A stretch of 64,000 nt of DNA, from positions 119,463,166 to 119,527,165 of the forward strand of contig CM056576.1 in NCBI GenBank assembly GCA_029721435.1, given 5' to 3'. Under the pieces are notes generated by a model. It did not search any database. It was not told the DNA's origin and was given only the letters and a program-made list of their open reading frames with translations. Below, one piece after another: positions 49,651 through 61,070 of the stretch (position 1 is the stretch's first letter; every line of letters begins with the position of its first letter). Source of the DNA: Gymnothorax reevesii. Its lineage: Eukaryota; Chordata; Actinopteri; Anguilliformes; Muraenidae. The position numbers and the translations under genes were made by a program.

Positions 49651-50396
49651 CTGAAACAAAATGAGGAGCAAAGAATTTTTCAAAGCAATAGAAATAATAG
49701 ACATATAAATGAAAATAATGCCCTGGACAATTATTCTAAAAAATGATTGATTGTTGATGACAAGGATACTGATTAAGCAAGTATTTTCCTCAGATGTTAG
49801 ATGTTAAAAATTTTGCGCAGTCAAAAGTAATTGCAGTAATACATGCAAGGTAATTAGCGATAAGCAATCTCAAATGAAAACCACAAGGGGCAAAATACAG
49901 AGGGAGGTCAATAAAAATATGTTTTCTTTACAAAACGAAGTGCATGCAATTTCCCGAAAATCAGTGACTAACAATATCCGGGGAATACAATAATTTGGAA
50001 CCAATTGCTATCTTGTTTTTTAAAAGCTTGCCAGGAGATGTAAAAAATGGCACTGCGAATACATGACTTCTCTGCTTGCTGTTATGATGTTTTTTTAAGT
50101 TACAGCAAAAGTTATCACAATTCAAACAGCCTTATGCAAGGCTAGCTGATGATAACCACAAACAGGCTCATCTGTGGTCGGTTAGTACGAATTAAAGCTA
50201 ATCAAAGTAACGTGATAGGGCAGTATTAAGGCCTGCCTGTTTTGCAAAAAATAGTAAAGGCTTTATCACAAACAATGAACGCAAAGACACGCACACAATC
50301 AAACAACAACCAGGGACATTGTACTCTTCCTATGGACTGTAACAAAGGCCCAAGAAAAAGACAAATATGTTTTGGGATTGGAAAATTCCGTCTTAC

Positions 50397-50456
50397 CTAG
50401 ATGTCTTTTTGAGACCTTCCGGTTGATCCTTCTTGGAGGATTTCAGAGGTAAGGAA
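50397..50456 (-). CDS. gpc5: Glypican (GPC5-like) 60-bp internal exon, Lys/Ser-rich linker
   Basis: This small minus-strand exon lies 858 bp downstream of the preceding exon. A strong pyrimidine tract and TAG acceptor precede it and a GTAAGA donor follows. It takes one base to finish the previous codon and leaves two, so 1 + 57 + 2 bases keep the frame on both sides. The residues read SLPLKSSKKDQPEGLKKTS and the split codon after them gives Arg. It is basic and hydrophilic and leads straight into the conserved helix of the next exon, like the EETL..RR segment before the helix in human GPC3/GPC5. It could be an alternatively used exon: skipping it would keep the frame, because its length is a multiple of three and both junctions have the same phase. 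RNA evidence is needed to say whether it is constitutive. Confidence 0.6.
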   Translation of the reverse strand, partial: FLTSEILQEGSTGRSQKDI

Positions 50457-51314
50457 CTAAAACAACCGAACACCACAGGGGAGACACGGGCAGGAGTGGA
50501 TGAGATGTAAACAGGAAGGTGAAATACATCAGAGAACAAGGCAGGGGGTAGCAAACAAAACATAAAATGGTAAAATAATAACCCAGGCAAAAGTACATCA
50601 AGCAGAAACAACCAGGAGGTTGGTGGAGGTCATTTACTCTGTAAATCCTGCCCCGCTGAGTGCCCTCTCCCCGCACCACTCAGTCTCAGTAGCAGTGTTT
50701 AGCATCAGGAAAAAAAGGCTGTAAATAGCAGCTGGCTGTAAAAAAAAAGTGGCTACTGCAGGCCTAAAAGCCAATATGTTGTTTGAGGATTGGGATTTCA
50801 ATCTGTTGGGCTTTATTGTCAGGTCATTCAAGTGCAGTTACTGGTGTATTGTTATTGTGACATCTTCAAGGCTGAAACAGATAACAGTGTTAAATTAATG
50901 TACACTATTAGAGTTGAACTAACACTGGGTGTTGTCCCGTGCACCAGATGTCAAATTGTTTTAATCCAACTACAACCAAAATATAATTGTATTTATTTTT
51001 CAATAAATAAGACTTCTGGCAAGTCCAATTAATAATGACTTTTCTCCGAAATTTTTACCTCAGAAAGTGCGCCGTTTTACGCATATTTACTCCATTTTGT
51101 TGCATTCAGTTATTCAATCAGAATATTTCATGTTTTCATAATTCAATTCAGTTAATTGCTTTTATGAAAAGCCATTTTTTTCCATGTACGTCCATCCATT
51201 TTTGTATCACCGATTATGTATTTCCATCTGGATCCAGCAAAATTCAGCATTTGAGACATACAATTTCAGCCTCCTGAGGTTTAACGAGGACCGTCCAAAT
51301 CATCCTCCGCTCAC

Positions 51315-51466
51315 CTTCTTAAATGGGCCATTTGGCCGGCCTGGGCCAGTGCCGTCAGTGCAGATGGGGCTATGGAGAGGGCGGAGGTCGTGGGCGCAGT
51401 AGCAGTTTCTGGGAAGGCGCTTGGGGCCATTTCCGTGCCGGTGGGCAGTCCGCAAACTTTGCTCAC
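51315..51466 (-). CDS. gpc5: Glypican (GPC5-like) internal exon: conserved Cys plus Ala/Thr/Pro-rich linker
   Basis: Glypicans are GPI-anchored heparan sulfate proteoglycans that modulate Wnt, Hedgehog, FGF and BMP signalling at the cell surface. Read on the minus strand, this 152-bp exon follows a pyrimidine-rich CAG acceptor and ends at a GTGAGC donor. It starts in phase 0 and leaves two bases. It encodes 50 residues beginning VSKVCGLPTG, matching the glypican-5 segment that I recall as VNRICGRP, where the core domain ends. The rest is a low-complexity linker with 11 Ala and many Thr, Ser and Pro, as expected for the extended stretch before the heparan-sulfate attachment region. The two leftover bases join the next exon in frame. 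Family assignment rests on the combined exons; GPC3 or another paralogue remains possible. The exon upstream of it was not found. Confidence 0.68.
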
Positions 51467-54060
51467 CTGGCGAGGCGGGGAAAAGAGGGAGAGAAGCAAG
51501 AGCAGGGTCAAAACACAGCAGCAGAGTCACAAAATTCAAGCGTCAGTGACAACTGAGCTAGAAGAGCCAGTCCTCCAACCGTACACACTGTGCCAATTCA
51601 AATTACCAGAGGAAAAAAAAGGTCCCAGCAGAACTCTTCATGGAACTAGCCAGGGACTGTGGCTTTGGAGAGAGCTTGCAGAATGGAACGACTGGGTTTT
51701 CCATGGTTTATAAGTTCAATAAGGGAATAATAGCAAACAGACCTGTGCTCACTGTGAGCGAGGCTCTGTTATTGTGATCCTGTCATTACAGTGACACGCA
51801 CGCACAAGTGAAAGAGAATCGCTCAGGCACGAGCAAATGCCATTTGAGCACACAGATGCGTCACTCAGTTCTCACGAGCTATACAAAACACTTGAAATGA
51901 TAGTTATTATTTAACACTTAACACTTATCTCTGAAATAAAAGTACGCATTTAAGAATGGAGAAACAGAGAAAGAGAGCTGAAGATGTGAGGATAGTCAGA
52001 GTGTCTAACTGATTACGAGAGAAAGAAAGAACAAGGCTGAACAATGAATGTAGAATAGACAGACAGACTGGGAAGAAAGGCAGAGCTATGGCTTTGGGGA
52101 ATCACGGGAGGAGTTTAATCCCACGACAGCGACCATAAAAGCCCACTAATGAGATGAGCACAATCAGGCCTCCCTAATGATGATCGGTGAATACACACAG
52201 CAATCGATCAACTCTGAGTCCTACTCAGCTCGCACTAATTAATGGCCTGGCAACTTATGAGGAAGGCTAACAAGATCAATGCAGCCCAATAGGCCTAAAA
52301 GCACTTCAGATTATTAAGGGGTCTTAAATTTGAGGGACATAATAAGTTCCTGCAGTGATGGCATCACACCACTGGAAGCACTAAACAGCACTTAGACTTA
52401 TGAGATATTTGCAGTCACAGGTACAACCTAATACTGGGACTGTGGATACTGAGGGGAGATGTATTGTCGTGCTGGCAACGACAAATATCCCCACAATGTT
52501 AGTGAATCGTAGTGACAAAGCTGTAACACTCACAAAATGTTTCATTAACATTTTGTGGGAGTATTTAGCATTTTCTGGGGGGGGGGAGGCAGAAATGGAA
52601 AATAAAAGACACGGAATGCTTCATCATTGGTTACCAATGAAAACATCGAGCAGGATTTTGATTTTGTCAATGGTGCCATGTGGCTGTTTTACTCTACATT
52701 ATACGTACATTTATCTTGTAAAATTATACTGTGTGTATATTCACACTATAATAACTTCCAATACAAGCATCCATAGCAATTTATATTAACTTTATGAGTA
52801 TTTCCAAAACAAATGTGCTATATTTACATTGAAAATAAATTATGGGAGTGGATATTTTGTTAAGCTGAAAGAAGACTTAAATAAACTGGGATAAGTAGGC
52901 AAATTATAATAAGCAGCCTCTAGTCCCTTAACTAGGGGACTGTTATGTGTATTTAACCATCCGACAGCCTCATTTCTTGGGTTATTTTACGTAATATAAA
53001 AAATTCAATCGTCAAATGCTTCACTCGATTCAATATATTTTTATATGAAGCAAATGGTTCTCAGACTGCAAAAATATGTGTTTGTGTTAACAGCAGGATT
53101 CATGGAGGGACAATATGTTTTGAACTACCGCTGGAGATAGAGAGAAACAACAGCAATAGTGGTCAAGAATGCAGAATGAGGGTTGGATTTTTGATTTATT
53201 TTTCTCTGAGTCGTTTTTCCCTCCTCTACAGTCGACAAAACAAAATAGTTACTGCAGACCCTTAACTTAACTGCAAAATCCACGGCCAATCCGGGATGTA
53301 CTCAAACTAACATGCACTGCCTTCAGGGCAGTAAAGCATTGAACTGGAGCCATTTCCTTTCAATCTGATGTCTTTTGATCCCAGCTGCCGAGAATCACTG
53401 GAAGCAGGAGGCGAGATGAGTGACCTGCCAGAGGGGTCGCTGTCGAGAGACTTTATGGGGAATGCAATTCAATTAGTTGCTTTTTTTCAGGCAACATTAT
53501 AAAGCCCATGAGTTATTTCCACCTCTTTCTTCCTTTCCTTGCCGACATTGCTTGCTCTTACATCAACCCAGCAAGAAAAGCCAGGATAGAAAAAGAGCGA
53601 AGAAAGGGGACTTGAGGAAATGTGAATTCAGGAAATGGAATCTTCAAGCCACTTCAAGCATCAGCTGAAAGCAACGCCAGTTACAGACATGGCGGACAGC
53701 TGCAAGGTGGGGAGATCTAGATCCACAGTTTCCTTATTTGTACATCACACATTCCAAAAGAATACTTCTGATAATGATTGATGTATCTCTCCAAGCTGAA
53801 GACATTTTTGGGAACCCTCTAACTCCTCTTTCCTGAGTCAATGATGGTAAAATTTCCAAATGGAAATGTCCTAAAATATGGTGGACTTCGTCAAATTTCC
53901 AGGTCAGGCAAGCAGATGAAAATAGATGAAAAATAAGCAATAAGAATATGCTATAACCACTTTTTCCTCGTCTCCAATGGAGATCGCACTGATAGAGACT
54001 ATATTTCGCTCAGAAGCCATATGATTAGTGTAGAAAGATAGGATCATGGCCTTGTGATAT
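51467..54060. other. Intron sequence 5' of the glypican exon cluster
   Basis: No upstream glypican exon found by eye. The 52080-52340 stretch is repeat-free and carries several TAAT/ATTA motifs (CACTAATTAATGGCC, TCCCTAATGATGATCGG), a look typical of conserved noncoding elements. Confidence 0.4.
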
Positions 54061-54064
54061 GTGA

Positions 54065-55195
54065 GGTACAGTTCAGGAACCACTCGCGAGAGACAGAAAT
54101 CCAAAAAAATGTATGCCTTTAATGGAGTCCGAGTCAAAGCCAAAAAACACAGGAATTGCCAAGCCACAATACGAAATCCAAAAATAGTGTCGACTAGACA
54201 GGCAGGGGTCAGAACCAGTAAGACAGATGAGCAGGGCTACGATAGGCAAAAAGCCGTAGTCAATGAACAAAGCCAAGGGTCATACACAGGGCATCCAAAC
54301 ACAGAAATCGTGGTCATACAAAAATGGGTCGAAATCCAGAAAGACAAAAACAATACAAAAAGGGCAATGTCAAAAATCGAGGTTGGACAATCCAGTAGAA
54401 GAGAAACAATACTCAATGGCATAACAGGCGCTCTGCACAAAGAAATATTGATCAACGTTCTGACAAGGGCTGTGAGTGAAAAGACTGCCTAAATACACAT
54501 AGGGGAAGTCACATGCTCTGCAGGGAACAGATGAACTGAATCAGACTAATTACAATGGGAGAATCACATGAGGGAAACCCTAACCAGGAAAAGAGGCGAA
54601 AGCCAAGACGCGGACGGGAATCACACAGAAAGCCTATGACATTTAAACAGCTCCAGTCCAGGAGTTCTACGTGCAGAGATAACAAGCGCAGGAAAGTAAT
54701 TAAGCACGTGCCGGAGAACTCGCTGAAACTCAGGAGAAGACAGGGAGAGCTGAGCAAGAGGCGGAGATTAGAACAGGGCGATTGCTCAGAGGGAATTAGT
54801 CTAAATTAGTAGCGGTGCAATTTACAGATTTACCTAGAATGCTCGTTAGTAAGTTAGTAATCTGGATACATGGATTAGTTGTGTTAGTAGACTATGATAC
54901 AAAATACAAATGTTAGTCTTGTTAGTAATCAGAACAGAAAGACGAAGGAAGTAAACGAGAATCGAAGGAATATTTTAAACACCGGAATTCATTTAAATCA
55001 CCCGAAGTCAGCGGGCACGCAGACAGGACTGAACCAACTAGATCACAAGACAAGTGCAATGGAACTGAAAAATGGAATGAACTAAAATTCGTGAAAATAA
55101 CCAAAAGAACAAATAAAAGACAAAATCATGAACGCAGAACTTGAACATAAACATAACAAAAAGGCAGAATCACAACATGATAAGGACCAAAAAGG
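54065..55195 (+). repeat. Unclassified 1.2-kb dispersed repeat, copy at 54 kb
   Basis: Homologous to 16085-17305 over most of its length and in the same orientation. Both start near an AATGCAAAAA/AATCCAAAAA phrase followed by a pyrimidine-rich TTTAATG/TTATTTC step. They share the GTTAGTAAGTTAGTA phrase and the AAATCACCCGAA..GGCACGCA block, and end near CAGAACTT. Frames at 54061-54492 and 54555-54809 reflect its purine-rich composition and are not considered genes. Confidence 0.6.
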
Positions 55196-55527
55196 TCATT
55201 TTTCAAACAAATATCACAATCTGTGAAAACTCCAGGATAGAAAAATGACGTGATGACATGAAAATGTCATGAAATGCTCTGCGAAGGGCTAGTGGTTTTC
55301 AGTTAGCAGGTGGGCCCTTTTGATTACACGATCCGGTCCTCTGACTCAAGAACCCTGCTGCCAGTGGTGGGAGTCTGAGGACGGCGCAATAAATGTTTCT
55401 GTTCAAACCATGTCGATGAGGGAAGTCATTCCACAGAAAAGTGAACCCCGCTGCATCTTGACTTCTTGAAGAATGTCTCACTTAGCTTCCTAAATGGCTT
55501 CTGAATTCATTAAAGCTACATATTATG

Positions 55528-55808
55528 CCCTTACAAAAAACATTATAGGAATACCATAAAAATTACCACCAAAAACTATCAGTATTACTTTAGTAATTGT
55601 ATGATTTTGGAACGCACTAAAGAGAGTTCACTATTGCTGATGAAATACAATAGGGCTACAATAGCTAATAAAATAACACAACAGAAAAAAAACAATAGTA
55701 ATGCCATAGTTGGTGAAACATTCTGTAGAGTGCTTACAGCCACACTACAGAACTCTATACAATTCTGATAGTATACTCTAGTAACCCTTTAGTTAATTTT
55801 CGTAAGGG
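55528..55808. mobile_element. MITE with CCCTTACAAAAA ends (281 bp)
   Basis: Left end CCCTTACAAAAAACATTATA and right end TTTTCGTAAGGG are inverted. The interior is rich in TAGTAATTGTA/CAATAGTAATGCCATAGT phrases typical of fish short DNA elements. No coding capacity; target duplication not defined. Confidence 0.6.
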
Positions 55809-58800
55809 TGGTTTCAATACTTTACTAACTAAGACAATGCAGATCTCACTCATAAGAGGAGGTTAATAGGCCTTCATCGATGTTTTGGGTACTTGAAAAA
55901 CGAAAAACATAAACAAATGCCTCTGCCCTATGCCACAGACAAAGAAAATTGAAAACAGCAGAGGTGGGGAGGGAAACAAACACAGCTGGTGTAGAAAACC
56001 TGCAACAATTACTAAACCACAGGCTGTCAAACCCCATATGCTGAACAGACACAGATTCTTTCATTCCTAGCGAAGTCACGCCAATCACAATAGGAAGAAA
56101 GCTAAACAAAACAGACAAGTAAGCTGCGAAGACAGCTTGACGTGCTTCGGCACTAAAGTCGGAACACACACTAGAGTGACCTGATCAACTAATGGGATGT
56201 CGCCGTGGCTCTAAACCAGTGGATCAAATGTATTAGGCACAATGTATCTTAGCCAACACAATAACTTTTAACTTTTGTTTGTCTTAAACATATACCTTCT
56301 CTGTACATTGTACATTTTTTGAAAAGTGTATTAATAAAGATATTAAACGAAAACATTGATGGTTTTTTGTAGCAAATACCATGCAATATCAGATAAAGTC
56401 CAGTTCATTAAACCAATAATATGAGACAGAGTATTAACGAGGTCCAGTCAGCTCAACAAAATAATTGAATGATAATGAATACATTTTAAAGGCCTGGGAT
56501 ACAAGTTCTGTACATATACCCTTATCTTAGTAAGTTTAAAAACAGGAGTCAACGGCAGTCCAACCATACAGTGCAGCTAATGAAACTAAGCTGTATATGT
56601 CACTGAGGCTACATCATCATCATCATCATCATCATCATCTCATTTTACCACTACTACAGTGCCATAAGAATTGTATCAAATAGAGGTGTAAAAGCTACTG
56701 TGCAGCACACCGTTAGCTGTTGAACACCAGTGAGGTCAAGGTGAGTTTCCCAAACCTAAGTAGAGTAATTTCAGACCATTAAATGAGTAATATCAGTTTG
56801 ATAAATTATTATTAATACCTGAAGGTAAGGTACTTCTGCCGCACTTATGTTAACAGCGGAGAAAAAAAATGCTAGGCTGGATATATCACACCATTTTGCA
56901 GTCTCTACACTATTTCCCAGAATGGAAATTAAATAATAAATAGGACCCAACCACTCACAGACTGCTGCCCCAAGCACTAGAGCTTTAATGTAAATGGGTG
57001 ATTTCACTGCATATAAATTTTGTATCTCCTCAATGTTCCAGAGGAAAGGTAAGCTGTGCAGTGTAATTCTGGCAGGGTCGCTGTGTCTGAGATCAACGCA
57101 AAATTTTGAGGCTTTTCAAAAAGTCAGGTTCTCACACCCTCCCTCCTTGCCCTAAACTTGCATCGTGCTAAATCTCTCAGACATTTATTCAAATTTAGCA
57201 CTCAGCCAAACAACTCTCCAGCTAATAAATGTCACGTCATGGTTTCCCAACTTTCCTCGCATGTCTAGGGTTGGGATTTGCTGAGATTTCCCTGATAGTG
57301 GTGCAAAAACAATGGTTATAAAACAGGTTTTGAAATGTGATTTCTCAGAGGGGCAAAAGGGTCCAAACAGCTTCCGCCATTAGGCCAGGCCAATTTTGTC
57401 CTGAGCAGTGTTGGACACTCAAGGGTTCAAAATATTATAAAGGTCCTGCCAATTTTTTCTATGACTCATGGTCTCAGTCAGCTGAGGTCACTTATTATTT
57501 CAACCTCTCGAATGAAAGGATTGTTCTAATTAGAGTGCCTACATAGAGCCAGTTGCGACATGAGGGTTCCAGAAAATTTGGTCATAAAGCCATTTGGTTT
57601 CCGTTGCATTATTGGGCACCGTCTCACAGTGAATGACTTATTTTTTGTTTTCTCTTTTCTCATCTCTGAACATTTTCCCTCTTATACTTGTTGAAAACAT
57701 TGCTCGCCGGTTGACTATATTTCCCTTGAAATTAATACGTTTTCTTTTTGAGAAAAGGACAAAAAAATTCAGCAATTTACCTCGCGTAATACGGCTTGAT
57801 TTTGCGCGATGGAAAGAAAATGGCTCCTATCCTTATGTTGCCATGACTCTCTCTATCTAGGGACTCTGATTCTAACTAGCAAGTCTAGGAAGTTCGAACA
57901 AACACTGGGCAGGATTTTTCCTCTCTGAACATGGGTTGTCCGCCTCTGGTCTCAGGGGAGCAGTTGAGGCTGTGGGCAGGTCAGCTGACGCTGGTATTAA
58001 TAAGCAGGGCCATCATTCAAGGCCTGATATTCTTCAGGAACAGCTGGAGAATTAGTGACCAGAAAGACCTGTACCTGGACTATGAAATAGGGTGCTTCCC
58101 GCATAGAGACTAATCACATTCGATCCATATAGCAACTAAACACATTGGAATCACGTAGCCCCTACACAGATGGCAAACAACTGGTTCAAAATCAGTACAT
58201 GCTGGTGAACACTCCCTGTAATCTCAGGTAACTGAACACTAGTCATGATTTACCCATTATTCCTGAAAAAGGACAATGACCAACATCACTGTCCTCGGCA
58301 AAGGCCACAATTATTGCATCAGATTTTAACTCTTACCAGACGTCCTACAACCTGATCTTGGCATTTGGGCAGAAACCCTGGGTTTCACGATATGACAAAC
58401 ATGAGCCAGGTAACAAAAGGTTTGAGCCCAATCCTGTGGGTCAGCGAAATAAAGGAAAATGTGAATATCGTTGGGTATAAGAATTATGTAGCACACAGGC
58501 AAATCTTTTTGGCTTCATTGTGACAAAGGCATATTCTCAGAAGGCTGAGTTCATAACTCATAGACAGTGTCAGAAACTTCCGGTCAAAATTGAGCCATGC
58601 ATCAGCTTGCTATGACCATGTGTATGGACAAGCATTAGCCCAAATCAATGCAATTCATAAACACATATTTTATTGTAAATGCAGCATTCATCGATCAAGT
58701 TAGACAAATTAGGCGTCTTGCAGGACTAGCAGGACTGAGACCTTTTCTGCTGGTGGCTCTAACACTACCTCGACATCTGAAAAAATTTAATGTTCTCAAA

Positions 58801-60837
58801 ATTTTGAGTGGCAGATTAGTAAAATTTAGTGACACAATTTGTGCGATATTGCACAGTATTTACATTTTTCATCCAGTGAGTGTCACAGATAAATCATTAA
58901 TGTTAATGTAAAATCAACTAACCTAATAAGCATGACAGGGATATTTGCTGCGCCTGAGTTAGCCCATTATGCACATATTTCTGTTTCTAAACCGACTAAT
59001 TAGGGAGGGCACAGTTTAAATAGCTAAACTTTATTTAAAAGGCTACTTTAACTCTGTGAAGTAAGGAATGGTGTTTGACACATGTAAATAAGACAAGCAA
59101 TCAATTAACCATGCTAAAATGGGGCAGCATTTCACAAGATTGCAATTCATCAGCCATTAGAAGCGATTAACAAAACAGATAGCTACATAAACTTAAGGCC
59201 TATGAGAAGCATTTTCTCACTTCTAGGAATGCCTCAAATTGCTTCATGATCCCCCAAATATGATGTTATATCATCCTTTTCTGTCTGTTTGCTAGAGTAA
59301 ATATAATTTTGTGAGCTAGCCACCAAGCGCTGTAACTAAAATTCTCCACTGATCATGCTTTTTACTTTTTGCCACCTGCTTCATAGTGCAGTGCCGTGAT
59401 CCCAATTAACATTTGCAGCAATTTTAACTCAGCCATGATGTTGTGATACAAAAGGTTAAGGCTTGTATTTCTTAAGAATTAAAACCATGGAGCATACTTA
59501 GAGATTTAATGTTAACATTCTTAAACCAAACACTAGCCATCCCCAAAACAGGTAATAAATTCTTTGAGCACAACAATATGTACAAGCAGCATTTTCAGCG
59601 TTTTTGGCTGCCCATACACAAACTGTAATTGTCAAAAAAAAAGTGGGTATAGTCTATTTGTCAGCTATTTCATGAAGAATGGACTAAAACAATATAGCCT
59701 ACCTTTTCCTCATCCCTATCTTGGTTCAGAGTAATAAATTAAATAAATTATCATTCCAATTCCCTGATGCCATTTACAAATGGTTTCAAATAATAATATC
59801 AAAGGCCTCCTTCTCTGTTGCATGTTTGTGTTACTATATGATGAGTCCAGATGATATGCCACTGACTCCAAAATGGAGCGATCTTCACAGTCAAGTCATA
59901 CATATTTTCATTTGCTGTCTTTCCGCCCAATCAGCGAGTTGACCAAGGAAGAGAGACAGACAGAGGGGGAAGGACTATGGCTTGCCATACTCTAGGTGTG
60001 CATGGTGACAGAACTTCCCCATTTTCTTATTTTAGAAAGAACTTCATATCTCATGTTCTTGAGTGCCTTCGAAACAGCTGTTGTGTTGAAAAAGAGAAGG
60101 ATATAAAAAGATAAAACGGAGCAAGTGTTTCGTCAGAGATATTTATAACCCAGTAAACTGTGCTTTTTATCCAATCATAAAGATGTTGCCTTGACGACAA
60201 AGTCTTCCAGTTACAGGCAGAGCAGGTAAAAAAAAAAGGAACCTGTCAGAAATGCTTATCATGTCTATATATTTTCTTAATGTGTCCATACACATGATCA
60301 GATGAATGTCTGTGCTGAAAAATAACATGACGATGAGAGAGAACACTGGAAACAGCTTTTTAACCGTCAGAGAAAATATTCTGACCAGCTTCACACAACA
60401 TCTCCAAAATGTCCGACCAACTATTTGAACGTGGGATTACAAAGTGAGGGTAGAGAGAACATGCCTCTAATGCAGGCCAATCAATTAAGGAGTTCAGTAA
60501 TTCACAATGAAACCTTGCGCAAAGATGACCAAAGTCCCATTTGACCATAGACTGCATGCAATTTACCAGACCACCTGTTCACTGTTATTTTTTCTAAGTC
60601 TTCTCGGGCATTCTAAGCCTGATTGACTGATAATTAAATACTGAACAGCTCTGAAAAATATACCATGCAAGGATTTTGTATCTGAGAGGATAAGTGTAGG
60701 ATTTCTAAATGTAAGTGGGAAATTGCATGGATTGTATTTCTACACGCTCGGTCAACAGGTGTCTTTGTGCACGGACATGTGTGTTTCCTTCATGGTATGA
60801 ATATGTCTGCCCATATATCTATAATATATTTAAAATC
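55809..60837. other. Noncoding stretch
   Basis: No gene recognised. Contains (ATC)n at 56611-56640. Minus and plus frames here lack domains and splice context. Confidence 0.4.
56611..56640. repeat. (ATC)n microsatellite
   Basis: About ten uninterrupted CAT triplets. Confidence 0.9.
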
Positions 60838-61070
60838 GATGTCTGTCTGTCTGTGTGTATGTACACGTTTTTCTCCTACATTTCTCAACCGAGTATCACA
60901 AAATTTGGTGTGAATATACACTTGGACACCAGGAAGGACTGGACGTCGCCCGATTTTTGAAAAACGGTCATGCACGCAAAAAAAATGCCAGGAATGCATG
61001 TGATATGGATGTGCATTCGAAGAGGCTAATGCTAATAGAACTTCAGTCACATTGTGGCACACCGTGAGGT
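60838..61070 (+). repeat. Repeat-like segment after a GTCT tetranucleotide run
   Basis: GTCTGTCTGTCTGTGTGTAT is followed by CACAAAATTTGGTGTGAATA and a CpG-bearing body ending near CACATTGTGGCACACC. It recalls 15880-16078 in layout. The plus frame 60855-61067 spans it. Class unknown. Confidence 0.4.
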
